This document shows positions 27,231-35,724 of a stretch of DNA of 64,000 nt, piece by piece (the stretch's first letter is position 1; every line of letters begins with the position of its first letter). A program made the position numbers and the translations under genes. Origin of the DNA: Muricoccus roseus (lineage in GTDB: Bacteria; Pseudomonadota; Alphaproteobacteria; Acetobacterales; Acetobacteraceae); the NCBI RefSeq assembly GCF_900141905.1, contig NZ_FQZF01000024.1, positions 16,382-80,381 on the forward strand, in the 5' to 3' direction. The notes under the pieces are model-generated. The model made no database searches. It was not told where the DNA came from and saw only the letters and a list, made by a program, of their open reading frames with translations.

Positions 27231-28342
27231 GGAAGCTGCGGATCGCCGTGGCGGGAGGCTCGCTCGGCGGCCTCTTCGCCGCCATCCTGCTGCGGCTGGA
27301 CGGGCACGAGGTGCGCGTGTTCGAGCGTTCGGCGGGCGGGCTGGAGGGCCGGGGCGCCGGGCTGGTACCGCAGCGTGAGGTGCCCGAGGTGCTGCGGCAG
27401 ATCAACGCCGAGGAGCTGGCAGGGGTGGGCGTCGTGGCTCGCGACCGGATCTTCCTCGACGCAGCCGGCGGCATTGCCCATCGCGAGGCCACGCCGCAGA
27501 TGCAGGTGTCCTGGGACCGCCTGTACGGCGCTGTCCGGGGCCGGCTGGCGGATTCCGACTACCGCCTCGGCCGCGCCGTTCAGGGTGCCACGCAAACCAG
27601 CACCGAGGCGGTGCTGCACTTCGCCGATGGCAGCAGCGAGGCCGCCGATCTGGTCCTCGGCGCCGACGGCATCGGGTCCGTGCTGCGCGAGGCGGTCACG
27701 GGCCTGCCCTCGCCCAATCGCTACGCCGGCTATGTCGCCTGGCGCGGCATGGTGCCCGAGAGAGCCTTGCCGGATGGAGCAGCGGAGATGCTGCTCGACC
27801 GCTTCGCCTTCCACATGATGCCGCGCTCGCAGATTCTCGGATACCTCGTCACCGGGCCGGCCGGCGAGATGACGCGTGGGGACCGACGCTACAACTGGGT
27901 GTGGTACCGTCGCGTACTTCCGGCGGAGCTGGGGGAGGTTCTGACCGACAGCTCCGGCCACGCACACCCGTTCTCGCTCGCGCCCGGCCAAGTTCCGGAA
28001 GCTCGCGCCGCCGGGCTCCGGGCCGATGCAGCGGCGCTCCTCCCGCCGCCCTTCGCCGCTGCCGTGCAGGCGGAGCCGAGGCCGTTCGTACAGGCGATCT
28101 TCGACTATGAGGCTCCACGCATGGTGTCCGGCCGCCTGGCGCTGCTGGGCGACGCCGCCTTCGTGGCGCGGCCCCACACCGCCATGGGCGTGGCCAAGGC
28201 GGCAGGGGACGCGATGGCGCTCCGCACGCATCTCGGGCGCCTTCCCCTGGGCGAGGCGCTGCGGGCTTATGGACGCGAACGGCTCCCGGTTGGAAAGGTC
28301 ACCGTTGACTATGGACGCCGTCTCGGCGCGGAGCTGGGCTGA
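27227..28342 (+). CDS. FAD-dependent aromatic monooxygenase (group A hydroxylase)
   Basis: 371 residues. N-terminal FAD-binding Rossmann motif ([15 protein letters not shown]) with VFERSAG at the end of strand 2, a mid-protein [14 protein letters not shown] (DG motif) and a C-terminal [15 protein letters not shown] (GD motif) contacting FAD ribose. Closest in feel to 2,6-dihydroxypyridine 3-hydroxylases and salicylate hydroxylase-like enzymes. The [14 protein letters not shown] segment is typical of the former group. Coupled to the MFS gene by a four-base overlap. Substrate not provable from sequence. Confidence 0.88.
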   Translation: MRKLRIAVAGGSLGGLFAAILLRLDGHEVRVFERSAGGLEGRGAGLVPQREVPEVLRQINAEELAGVGVVARDRIFLDAAGGIAHREATPQMQVSWDRLYGAVRGRLADSDYRLGRAVQGATQTSTEAVLHFADGSSEAADLVLGADGIGSVLREAVTGLPSPNRYAGYVAWRGMVPERALPDGAAEMLLDRFAFHMMPRSQILGYLVTGPAGEMTRGDRRYNWVWYRRVLPAELGEVLTDSSGHAHPFSLAPGQVPEARAAGLRADAAALLPPPFAAAVQAEPRPFVQAIFDYEAPRMVSGRLALLGDAAFVARPHTAMGVAKAAGDAMALRTHLGRLPLGEALRAYGRERLPVGKVTVDYGRRLGAELG

Positions 28343-28449
28343 GAATCCGCGAGAAACAAGCCAGGAGCCAGGGCGGGCGGGGGCCTGCGTCACGGACATC
28401 GGCCTGAGCGGCATGTCGAGTCAGGAACACATCCGCCAGGACAATTCAG

Positions 28450-28472
28450 GCGCCGTCCCGAGGAGACGGCGC
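28450..28472. terminator. Bidirectional hairpin between convergent genes
   Basis: Perfect 8-bp stem GCGCCGTC/GACGGCGC with loop ccgagga, in the 168-bp gap between the monooxygenase gene and the convergent hypothetical gene. It can serve both strands; no T-run on either side. Confidence 0.5.
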
Positions 28473-28510
28473 AAGCACCGGGAAGCGCTCCTGCTTCCAG
28501 CCATCGCCCC

Positions 28511-28840
28511 CTATGGGCGCTTGGTCGCCCCCGTCATGCGGGCAAAGACCTGCCGGTCCTTGTTCTCCTGCATCAGCATCGAGAAGCTCGGGATCTTCTC
28601 GAAGCCGAGACCATGGGGGATGCCCGTATCAGGGTCGGGCTGAATCCTGGCATAGCCCTCGCCGGAGACCTTCTCCCACTTGCCAGCGGGCTTCTTCACC
28701 TCGAGGTTCACCACCGTTGCCTTGAAGACCATCCGGACGATGGCTTCCTTCGGCGATGACGGCTTGGTCAGGCACGGGGCGCCGGCCATCAGCTGCCAAC
28801 CATTCGCCAGGGCCCAGGCCGTCAGCTCATCCTTGTCCAT
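28511..28840 (-). CDS. Hypothetical protein (109 aa)
   Basis: Start placed at the ATG at 28840 (MDKDELTAWALANGW), preceded by GGAGAGAAGG; an upstream in-frame start is possible but the extension looks non-coding. Soluble, with a helix followed by strands (VRMVFKATVVNLEVKKP, ARIQPDPDTGIPHGLGFEK). No signal peptide. It resembles proteins of unknown function in related genomes; no motif recognised. Confidence 0.65.
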   Translation of the reverse strand: MDKDELTAWALANGWQLMAGAPCLTKPSSPKEAIVRMVFKATVVNLEVKKPAGKWEKVSGEGYARIQPDPDTGIPHGLGFEKIPSFSMLMQENKDRQVFARMTGATKRP

Positions 28841-28962
28841 CAGGCGAACCTTCTCTCCATCGGCTGTCCGTATGAGCCGAATGCGGTCCCCACACCAGCG
28901 CCCCGCGGCACAGGCGGTGCTCGCGCCATCATGGCCGGACGCCATTCGGAGAGGGGGTGGCG

Positions 28963-29700
28963 CTATCCAGGGGTGCCGAGCAGCGTCTTCAGTTCCAGCG
29001 CGTCATGCGTGGCCTCGCCGAGCGCCGTGTTGTCGAAGATGCACCACGCTTCCCGGCCATCCTGCAGCGCCTCGCGGAGAGATCCGGCCACGGCCCCGAC
29101 CTGCGCCAGAGAGTAGGGGGAATGGTAGATCTTCGGCCAGCCATGCAAGCGATGATACGCGAGCCCTTGCCATCCCCCCGGCACGGCAGCCCGCGGCAGC
29201 AGGGCAGGGTCGGCCGCGACCCTGGCCACCTGATGGCGGATGAGCTGGGCGTCCACCTCGTCGGTAAACCAGGTCGCATGGCGTGGCTCACAGACCAGCC
29301 CGCCCTCGAAGGCCTCGCGGAAATCCGCCAGGAAACGGTCCACCACCGCCTCCTCATGTCGCAGGCTCGGCGGCAGCTGCACAAGCAGTGGGCCGAGCCG
29401 GTCTCCCAATGCTCGCACCTCGTCGAGGAAGCGCAGGAGCGCCTCGCCCATGTCCTTCAGCCGGCCCTCATGGGTGATCATGCGCGGAACCTTCACCGAG
29501 AAGCGAAAGCCGTCCGGCACGCTCATCGCCCAGCGCTCATAGGTGGCAGGCCGATGCGGGCGGTAGAAGGAGGAGTTGATCTCGGCGGCCGGCAGGCGGG
29601 ACGCATAGCGCTGAAGGTGGGTTCCCTCGCCGCCGAAAGCCCCGGCGTACTGCCGGGGGATGCTCCACCCCGCGGTTCCGACATACGCTCCGATCACCAT
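28963..29700 (-). CDS. DUF72 family protein
   Basis: 245 residues. N-terminal YVGTAGWSIPR and EINSSFYRPHRPATYERW, central LPPSLRH and CEPRHATWF, and C-terminal RLHGWPKIYHSPYSLAQ plus FDNTALGEATHDALEL are all diagnostic of the DUF72 TIM-barrel family. Conserved Glu, Arg and His residues suggest an enzyme, but the reaction is unknown. Stands alone on the minus strand. Confidence 0.93.
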   Translation of the reverse strand: MVIGAYVGTAGWSIPRQYAGAFGGEGTHLQRYASRLPAAEINSSFYRPHRPATYERWAMSVPDGFRFSVKVPRMITHEGRLKDMGEALLRFLDEVRALGDRLGPLLVQLPPSLRHEEAVVDRFLADFREAFEGGLVCEPRHATWFTDEVDAQLIRHQVARVAADPALLPRAAVPGGWQGLAYHRLHGWPKIYHSPYSLAQVGAVAGSLREALQDGREAWCIFDNTALGEATHDALELKTLLGTPG

Positions 29701-29774
29701 GCCTCCTCCTGCGCCGCGGCCTCTGACGAAGGCCGTCCTGCGGTAACGCCGGAGCGCGGCTAGGTGTCTCGACC

Positions 29775-30479
29775 CTACCGATCCTTCTCGATGACCTTCA
29801 GCTCCGCCTCCGCGTCCCGGCCGAGGCCGGCCGTCAGGAAGTCGAGAGTCATCGGCAGGGCCATGTTGAGGCGGGGCAGATGCATCAGGGCGATGCGGCC
29901 CGAGGCGATCCGGCCCGAGAGCAGGTGGCCGCCACGCTGCCGGGCAACGTCCAGGAAGTGCAGGTGGCAGCCGGGGACGGCGAGGTTGCCGAGGAAGGCA
30001 GGAGTCCAGAATCCGCAGAGCGTGCCCTCGGTCTGGGGAAACTCGAAGGTGGCCTGCCGCTTCGCGACCTCGACCAGCGGCGTGTAGGCTTCCTGGCGGG
30101 GCACGCTGCGCACGCGCAGCCCTTCGAAGCAGCCCTCGATGCGGATGGCATAGAGCATGTTGAGAGAGGGAACGAGGCCGTTGATCGCCTCCTCGATCTC
30201 CGTTCCGGGTGGGACCTCGTCCACCGTCTCGGCACGGAAGGGAGCGACACAGGCGAAGGGGGTGCGGGCGGTGCCATCCACCTCCCGCGCGGTGCCGGTG
30301 TTATCCACCTGCCAGGCGCGACCGTCGAGCACCACCATCTCGCCATCCAGGTCCTCGAAGGTGCCGAGGCCGAGATCGCCTTCCGCCAGGATGTCCGCGA
30401 CCGTCGCCGTGCCTTCGTAGAGCCCTTCCAGCAGCGCGTTGACCGGAGCGGAGAGATAGGCGGCGCGGTGGGTGGTCAT
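29775..30479 (-). CDS. budA: Alpha-acetolactate decarboxylase
   Basis: 234 residues, the usual size. Diagnostic segments: LGLGTFEDLDGEMVVLDG, AYTPLVEVAKRQATFEF, GTLCGFWTPAFLGNLAVPGCH and HLHFLDVARQRGGHLL, whose histidines and glutamate bind the catalytic zinc. Converts acetolactate to acetoin with loss of CO2, diverting pyruvate to neutral products. There is no budB/alsS or butanediol dehydrogenase nearby, so it may serve amino-acid pool control or act with an acetolactate synthase elsewhere. Confidence 0.93.
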   Translation of the reverse strand: MTTHRAAYLSAPVNALLEGLYEGTATVADILAEGDLGLGTFEDLDGEMVVLDGRAWQVDNTGTAREVDGTARTPFACVAPFRAETVDEVPPGTEIEEAINGLVPSLNMLYAIRIEGCFEGLRVRSVPRQEAYTPLVEVAKRQATFEFPQTEGTLCGFWTPAFLGNLAVPGCHLHFLDVARQRGGHLLSGRIASGRIALMHLPRLNMALPMTLDFLTAGLGRDAEAELKVIEKDR

Positions 30480-30719
30480 GGGGCGACGATTCCTGCGAGG
30501 GCTGGGTTTGCCTGCCTGCGTCCTGCCGCCGCGACGCAGGCCATCTCCGCTCCCCGGAGACCCGCATGACGGCCCGCAGATCCAGATCCAGCATGGCCCC
30601 GTGCTTGTGCAGCGTGCTGGAGGAAGCCATCATCGTCAACGCTTCCGACCCAGTGTGACGACCTGTCCCGACTGCCCTCACGTCCACCCGCCGCAATCCA
30701 GCCGAGAGACCGAGAACCG

Positions 30720-31430
30720 ATGGCCGCGAACCTCTTCTTCTGGCGCCAGGAAGAGCAGATCGGGAATTTCGGCGATGCCCTGGCCGTCCTGTACATAGAG
30801 CGCCTGTTCGGGGAACGCTGCCTCTTCGACATGGGCTCGCTGCATCTCGTGGGCAGCGTCATCACACCCAACCGCCTCAGGCAGGCGAAGCGCCATGGCC
30901 ACAAGCCGAATGACTGGTAGGGCCGCCCCATCTTCTGGGGTTGCGGCAAGAAGGACGCTGAGCCGCTGGCGCCGGAGTTGTAGCGAGGCGCGCTGTTCCT
31001 CGGCATACGCGGGACGATGACGCGAGATGCGCTGGGCCTGCCTCGCGCCGCCACTCCGCTGGGCGATACCGCCCTGTTGCTGCCGGGCTTCTACAGCCCG
31101 CGGCATGACGCCCGGACAGCGGGCAAGGTCCTCTGGGTCCCGCATTTCCACTACGAGGACCCCACTCCGGAGGCCTTGGACCAGACGCCGGACCGTTGCG
31201 TGATACGCCCCGCCATTCCGAACACCGTGGACGCTTGCGAGCGCTTCATCGACGCGATCGCCTCGGCAGAGTTCGTGATGGCCAACGCCATGCACGCCGC
31301 GGTGGTCGCCCTCGCCTACGGTGTTCCCTTTGCCTTCTGGAGTGGCTCGGAAATCGACCACCCGCTCAAATGGGCGGGCCTCAGCAGCGGCGTTGGATTC
31401 AGCCTTCCGTGGAAGTGGTCCTGGGCGCCA
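30720..31430 (+). pseudogene. Polysaccharide pyruvyl transferase family pseudogene
   Basis: A single frame from the ATG at 30720 would encode a pyruvyl transferase/ketalase (FFWRQEEQIGNFGDALAVL, GRPIFWGCGKKD, FLGIRGTMTRDALGL, TPLGDTALLLPGFY, FVMANAMHAAVVALAYGVP). It is interrupted by two in-frame TAG codons at 30918-30920 and 30981-30983. Similarity fades after about 31430, where the end of the gene appears scrambled. In its intact form the protein would add pyruvate ketals to surface polysaccharide. It lies in a zone with other decayed genes. Confidence 0.75.
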
Positions 31431-31680
31431 CACGCAGAAATCTCCAACACCGCCAGTTCGCGTGGCCGGAGAGAACCATGTCTGTCATCACATGCGGCTG
31501 GTTGGTGGGGGAGCGGACGTCATCGATTGGTGTGGCCGATCCCACTCGGACCAACAAGCTCAGCACTCTCCCGCCTTCGCCGTGAGCGCCACCCCGTGGG
31601 CCCTGGCGGAGAAGCGCCCGCGGCCGATCGCACCTCACGAGCCTGAGCGAGGTCCGATTACAAGGCCAGTTGACGAATCG

Positions 31681-32070
31681 TCATCCGCGCCGGGCGGCCT
31701 CTATCGCCGCGACGTCGATCTTGCGCATGGTCATCATGGCCGTAAAAGCGCGCCGCGCACCTTCTCCACCGGCTGCCAGTGCGGAAGTGAGAACGCGCGG
31801 CGTGATCTGCCACGAGATTCCCCAACGGTCCTTGCACAAGCCGCAGGCGCTTTCCTGTCCACCGTTGCCGACGATCGCGCTCCAAAGACGATCCGCCTCC
31901 GCTTGATCATCTGTGGCGATCTGGAACGATAAGGCTTCGCTACGTCGGAACGCGCTTCCACCGTTCAGGCCGATACAGGCGATGCCGGCGACAGTGAACT
32001 CGACCGTCAACACGTCGCCAGCCTTCCCCGACGGAAAGTCGGTCGGCGCTAAGCACGTTCCCGCCTGGCT
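31681..32070 (-). pseudogene. 5'-truncated VOC/PhnB-like protein gene
   Basis: The frame encodes the C-terminal two-thirds of a PhnB/3-demethylubiquinone-methyltransferase-like VOC protein: LTVEFTVAGIACIGLNGG, ALSFQIATDDQAEADRLW, GLCKDRWGISWQITP and FTAMMTMRKIDVAAIEAA. The usual first ~45 residues (beginning LWFDdqAEEA in relatives) are missing: upstream the frame closes at a TGA at 32071-32073 just short of the nitroreductase gene. There is no ATG in the open part, only a TTG near 32013. A deletion at the 5' end is the simplest explanation. Confidence 0.65.
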
Positions 32071-32079
32071 TCAGAAGCC

Positions 32080-32943
32080 TTAGTCCAGGTTAAATCGCTT
32101 CTTGCGGATGAAAGCGCCGAAATCAGCGCGCTCGCGCACGGAGTATTGTCGTACCTTGTCTTCAGACCATCCGTAGTCGGCCGCCTGCCCGAAGCGGTTC
32201 ATGTATCGCTGCGCCGCGTATGGCTGTACGGCTGCGCGCCGCCTGTCATAGTCGGCGATCTTCTCCTGCAGGCCGCTCTCATCGTACCGGTCGCGGTGTA
32301 TGGTGATGTCGAGCCCCAGGCGCGGGCTGAGAACCCCCGCGAAGGACGGCCAGCCCACCCCTAGCCCTGCCACCGGGAAGACATGTTCCGGCAGGCACAA
32401 CAGGTCGGAGACCTCCGCTGCTCTGTTGCGGATGGCGCTGACTGGGCAGGTCCCCAGACCGGCCCGATCCGCTGCAGCGATGAACGTCGCCAGAACGATG
32501 CCCGTATCGACCGAAGCGTTGAAGAAGGAGTCTAGATGGTCGTTCAAGAAGGGCTGCCGGCGCCATTCGAACATCAGGCGATGCCGTCTGTTGTTGGCAC
32601 AGAAAACCAGAAACGCGGGCGCCTCCCGGATCCACGGATTGTCCGGGATGAGGTCATGCAGCCTGTCACGCTGGGCCCTGTCCGAGATCATGATGATATC
32701 CGCCTGCTGCAGATCCGATTTTGACGGCGCCGCAAGCGCGACAGCACAGAGCGTCTCCAGCAGCGCCGGATCGACGGGCTTGTCGGTGTATCGACGCATG
32801 ACCCGGCGGTTCGCCATCGCGGCCAGGACATCAATGCCCTCGGGAGCGGTCCGCAGAGCTGGCGAGGAACCGAACCGGGCCTTGACGATGTCCAGTAGAC
32901 GATCGAGCAACACCATCTCCTTCGATACGGCGGTCGCGGGCAA
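32080..32943 (-). CDS. Nitroreductase-family flavoprotein
   Basis: 287 residues. FMN-binding pattern ANRRVMRRYTDKPVDP, then ALAAPSKSDLQQADIIM, and VDTGIVLATFIAAADRAGLGTCPVSAIRN, with VFPVAGLGVGWP near the FMN phosphate. Long C-terminal tail ending FGAFIRKKRFNLD. Uses NAD(P)H to reduce nitro compounds or quinones. The first in-frame start is a TTG at 32943; an AAGGAG seven codons in suggests translation may begin slightly later. It is intact although flanked by decayed genes. Confidence 0.85.
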   Translation of the reverse strand: MPATAVSKEMVLLDRLLDIVKARFGSSPALRTAPEGIDVLAAMANRRVMRRYTDKPVDPALLETLCAVALAAPSKSDLQQADIIMISDRAQRDRLHDLIPDNPWIREAPAFLVFCANNRRHRLMFEWRRQPFLNDHLDSFFNASVDTGIVLATFIAAADRAGLGTCPVSAIRNRAAEVSDLLCLPEHVFPVAGLGVGWPSFAGVLSPRLGLDITIHRDRYDESGLQEKIADYDRRRAAVQPYAAQRYMNRFGQAADYGWSEDKVRQYSVRERADFGAFIRKKRFNLD

Positions 32944-33003
32944 GCCTGCGAGGCTACATCCACGACCTCAAGGCTACGTCTCGTTCAGGAAGCGGGATAG
33001 ATC

Positions 33004-33625
33004 CTATATGACAAGGGCGTCGCCGTCGGCCGGGGCAGGCAGGCTGGACGCTAAGCCTTCCTTCTCGGCCAAGGCCCTCAACTCGGCGCTGCTCAGGACG
33101 CAGTGGATCGCCATGTGGCTGGCGATCACCGTGGCTCGCGTGCGGCACACTGGCCTGCCAGGACGTCCGCTTCGCCCATAATGATGGAGTCAAGACCGTT
33201 GAAGGTCGTCGCGTCTGCGTTCAGAACGATCCCGTCCGGCCGGTGCCTGGTGGTGGCTCGTTCGATATGCTGGTTCCAGATGGTGTCGCCCGCGCGTAGA
33301 AAATTCTCTCCGACCGGTGGCTGAAGACGACGCCGCAGAGCTTGCCCCGAGCTGAGTTCACTTTGAGCACGGCATCTGCGCCGTGCTGCCCACCTGTCTT
33401 GGCAAGCTGGATGCTGTTGAAGTGCGATGTCTCAGTCATGACGCGCACGTCCATGAACCCCGCTTCCGGATCGCTTCGGCATCCTCGTCATTCTGCCCGA
33501 ACCGAGGCAGCAATCCATTGAGCTTCGCCTTGGCGGCATCGTCCTAATGCTCACCATGCAGGTGGATTACGATTACCGCGTCCACATCAGTGACACCGGC
33601 GATCGCCACCGGAAGGGGCACCAGG
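33004..33625 (-). pseudogene. Metallo-beta-lactamase-fold hydrolase pseudogene
   Basis: Four frame segments in order give a recognisable MBL-fold protein: VTDVDAVIVIHLHGEH then DDAAKAKL; SIQLAKTGGQHGADAVL; GDTIWNQHIERATTRHRPDG; and TVIASHMAIHCVLSSAELRA. An in-frame TAG (33544-33546) sits where relatives have tryptophan in HxHxDHW, the metal motif itself is altered (HLHGEH), and at least three frame changes follow (near 33455, 33300 and 33145). The last stop is at 33004. The N-terminus cannot be traced. Clearly non-functional. Confidence 0.72.
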
Positions 33626-33736
33626 CGACGTCTCGTTCTGCTCCCGAAACGTAATTCAGCTGCTTCGGCAGACCATCGTTCTGCCCGTGCATGTACGCGG
33701 AAGACTCTCGTTGATCTGCTCGAGCGCCGCTGCTCT

Positions 33737-34897
33737 TCAGGGGGCTACCCCTGGCACCAATGCCATGCCAAGTTCCGAGAGAACTTCCTTGGTATGTTCC
33801 CCCAGCATGGGCGGCGGGGCCTGCGGCTGGTCGTCTCGCGAGCCGTCGTACAACACCGGCCGTCGGATTGCCTTCAGAGGGCCCATCTCCGGATGCGAGA
33901 GATCAACAAAGCTGCCGAGGTGACGGACCTGGGGATCATCGAGGACTTCCTCGACGCCATAGACGGGAGCATAAGGCAAGTCCGTTTCTGCCAAAGCGTC
34001 CAGCCAAGCTCCTAACTCCCGCCCGCCGAAGACCGGCGCAGCGAGACGCCGGATATGCTCGTAGTTCTCGAGCCTCAGGGATCGCGTGGCGCAGAGTGGA
34101 TCCTCCAGAAGCTCCGGCAACCCAACGAGATCGACGAACTGCCTCCAGAACTTCTCCTGCGACGACAGATGGATCGCGACCAGCCGACCGTCCCCACATC
34201 GAAAGGCGTAGGATTGAGAAGTCCGTGCCCGGAGCTGTGGGTCTGAGACGATGCCCAGTTGCGTATAATAGCCGAAGGGATCCGGCATGAATGCCAAGGT
34301 GGACTCCAGCATGTTCACATCGACCCGCCGGCCCTCTCCTGTCCGCTCACGGGCAAGCAATGCGCCGAGAATCCCGTAGCAGGCGTAGTGACCGGTCACG
34401 TTGTCCGAAACTGTCGGTCCTGCGATGCGTGGTTCTTCGGGATCCAGAAAAAGGGAAGACATGCCACTCAGTGCCTGGGCCACGGCGTCATAAGCTGGAC
34501 GATGGGCGTATGGGCCGCCCGCCCCGAAGCCGCTGATGTGGCACGCTATCAGGCGGGGATTAATCTCGGCCAGGCGAGCGTCCGTAAATCCGAGCCGCTC
34601 GAGCACGCCGGGACGGAAATTCACTATCAGCACGTCGCTTGCCGCGATCAGCGCCTGTAAGGCGGCCTTTCCATCCGGTGCACGAAGATCGAGCGCCACG
34701 CTACGCTTATTCCGATTGTAGGCGCAGAAGTGAGGGCTGTAGAGGCCGCCACGGAAGCTGCGGAAGGGGTCGCCACCCTCGGGGTTCTCCACCTTCACTA
34801 CATCTGCGCCGAGATCGGCGAGCATCATACCTGCGAGTGATCCGGTGATCATCGTCGTAAGCTCAATGACACGGATGCCCGGGAGAAGAGAGCCCAT
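33737..34897 (-). CDS. CaiB/BaiF family CoA-transferase
   Basis: 386 residues. Class III CoA-transferase features: GIRVIELTTMITGSLAGMM, LADLGADVVKVENPEGGD, NRNKRSVALDLR, and the catalytic aspartate Asp165 in GPTVSDNVTGHYA that forms an acyl-anhydride. Transfers CoA between carboxylic acids. Last gene of the five-gene minus-strand cluster; its ATG overlaps the hydrolase stop (ATGA). It probably activates the imported organic acid by CoA transfer before the crotonase and dehydrogenase steps. Confidence 0.92.
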   Translation of the reverse strand: MGSLLPGIRVIELTTMITGSLAGMMLADLGADVVKVENPEGGDPFRSFRGGLYSPHFCAYNRNKRSVALDLRAPDGKAALQALIAASDVLIVNFRPGVLERLGFTDARLAEINPRLIACHISGFGAGGPYAHRPAYDAVAQALSGMSSLFLDPEEPRIAGPTVSDNVTGHYACYGILGALLARERTGEGRRVDVNMLESTLAFMPDPFGYYTQLGIVSDPQLRARTSQSYAFRCGDGRLVAIHLSSQEKFWRQFVDLVGLPELLEDPLCATRSLRLENYEHIRRLAAPVFGGRELGAWLDALAETDLPYAPVYGVEEVLDDPQVRHLGSFVDLSHPEMGPLKAIRRPVLYDGSRDDQPQAPPPMLGEHTKEVLSELGMALVPGVAP

Positions 34898-35724
34898 CAG
34901 TTCTTCCTCAGGTTCGGTTCCGCTGGTCCGCCCAGCCAGGCAAGCAGGATGGGGTCCAGGGCCTCGGGCGCCTCAATCGGCGCATAATGCCCGACGCCCG
35001 GCATGACCACGCTCTCGCCCCGCAGCAATGCCTCCGCCATGCGCTGGCCCAGCGCTGGCGGGGAGCCCGCATCCTCCTCGCCACTGATGACGAGTGTCGG
35101 CGAGCCGAGCCTGTCGAGAAGTGGAAAGATGTCCGCTCCGCAGAGCGCCTCCCAGGCGGCGAGGTAACCGGCGACGGGAGCCTCGGCCATGACGGTAATC
35201 GCGCGCTCCACCCTGGCGGACGGCGTGCCACGGCCAAGAACGGCGTCAGCGCGTCGTTCCGCGAAAACCCTGGGCCCAAGCGCCGTCAGTTCAGCGATCC
35301 GGGCCGCGCGCAACGACTCACGTGCAGCAGCATCCATTCCGCCAAGACCTGCCATGGGGTGAAGCAGCACAGCCCTGTGCGGCGGCTCTCGCCGAGCTGC
35401 CAAGGCGGCCAGGAAGATGGCCCCCAGCGAATGGCCGACCCCCAACCACTCACGAACATCAATCGCGTCCAGCCAGGACTCAAGGCGATTCACGTAGTCG
35501 GCGACCTTCGGCTCGGGCTCGTCAAGGGCTTCCGAGCCGCCATAGCCCGGCGCGTCCCAGGCCAGAACGCGGTACCGCTGCGCAAGGCTGACCAGCTGAT
35601 GAGACCAGGCGCCGGAATGCCCCCCGATTCCGTGGAGCAGCAGCAAGGCGGGACCTTGCCCAGCCTCTCGCCAGGCAACGGCGCCCCCCGGCAGGTCGAG
35701 CACTTGCGACAGCACCTCGCTCAC
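34897..35724 (-). CDS. Alpha/beta-fold hydrolase
   Basis: 275 residues; GTG start in a GTGA overlap with the dehydrogenase stop. Oxyanion loop LLLHGIGGHSGAWSHQL, nucleophile serine in LGVGHSLGAIFLAAL, acid in ISGEEDAGSPP and histidine in MPGVGHYAPIEAPEAL. C-C bond hydrolases and enol-lactone hydrolases share this layout. Embedded in a CoA-catabolic operon, so it may hydrolyse a ring-cleavage product, ester or thioester. Confidence 0.88.
   Translation of the reverse strand: MSEVLSQVLDLPGGAVAWREAGQGPALLLLHGIGGHSGAWSHQLVSLAQRYRVLAWDAPGYGGSEALDEPEPKVADYVNRLESWLDAIDVREWLGVGHSLGAIFLAALAARREPPHRAVLLHPMAGLGGMDAAARESLRAARIAELTALGPRVFAERRADAVLGRGTPSARVERAITVMAEAPVAGYLAAWEALCGADIFPLLDRLGSPTLVISGEEDAGSPPALGQRMAEALLRGESVVMPGVGHYAPIEAPEALDPILLAWLGGPAEPNLRKN

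Noticed and set aside
30918..30983. Amber readthrough or pyrrolysine insertion in the pyruvyl transferase gene
   Set aside because: The family has no known readthrough, the gene's 3' end is also scrambled, and neighbouring genes are decayed, so loss of function is simpler.
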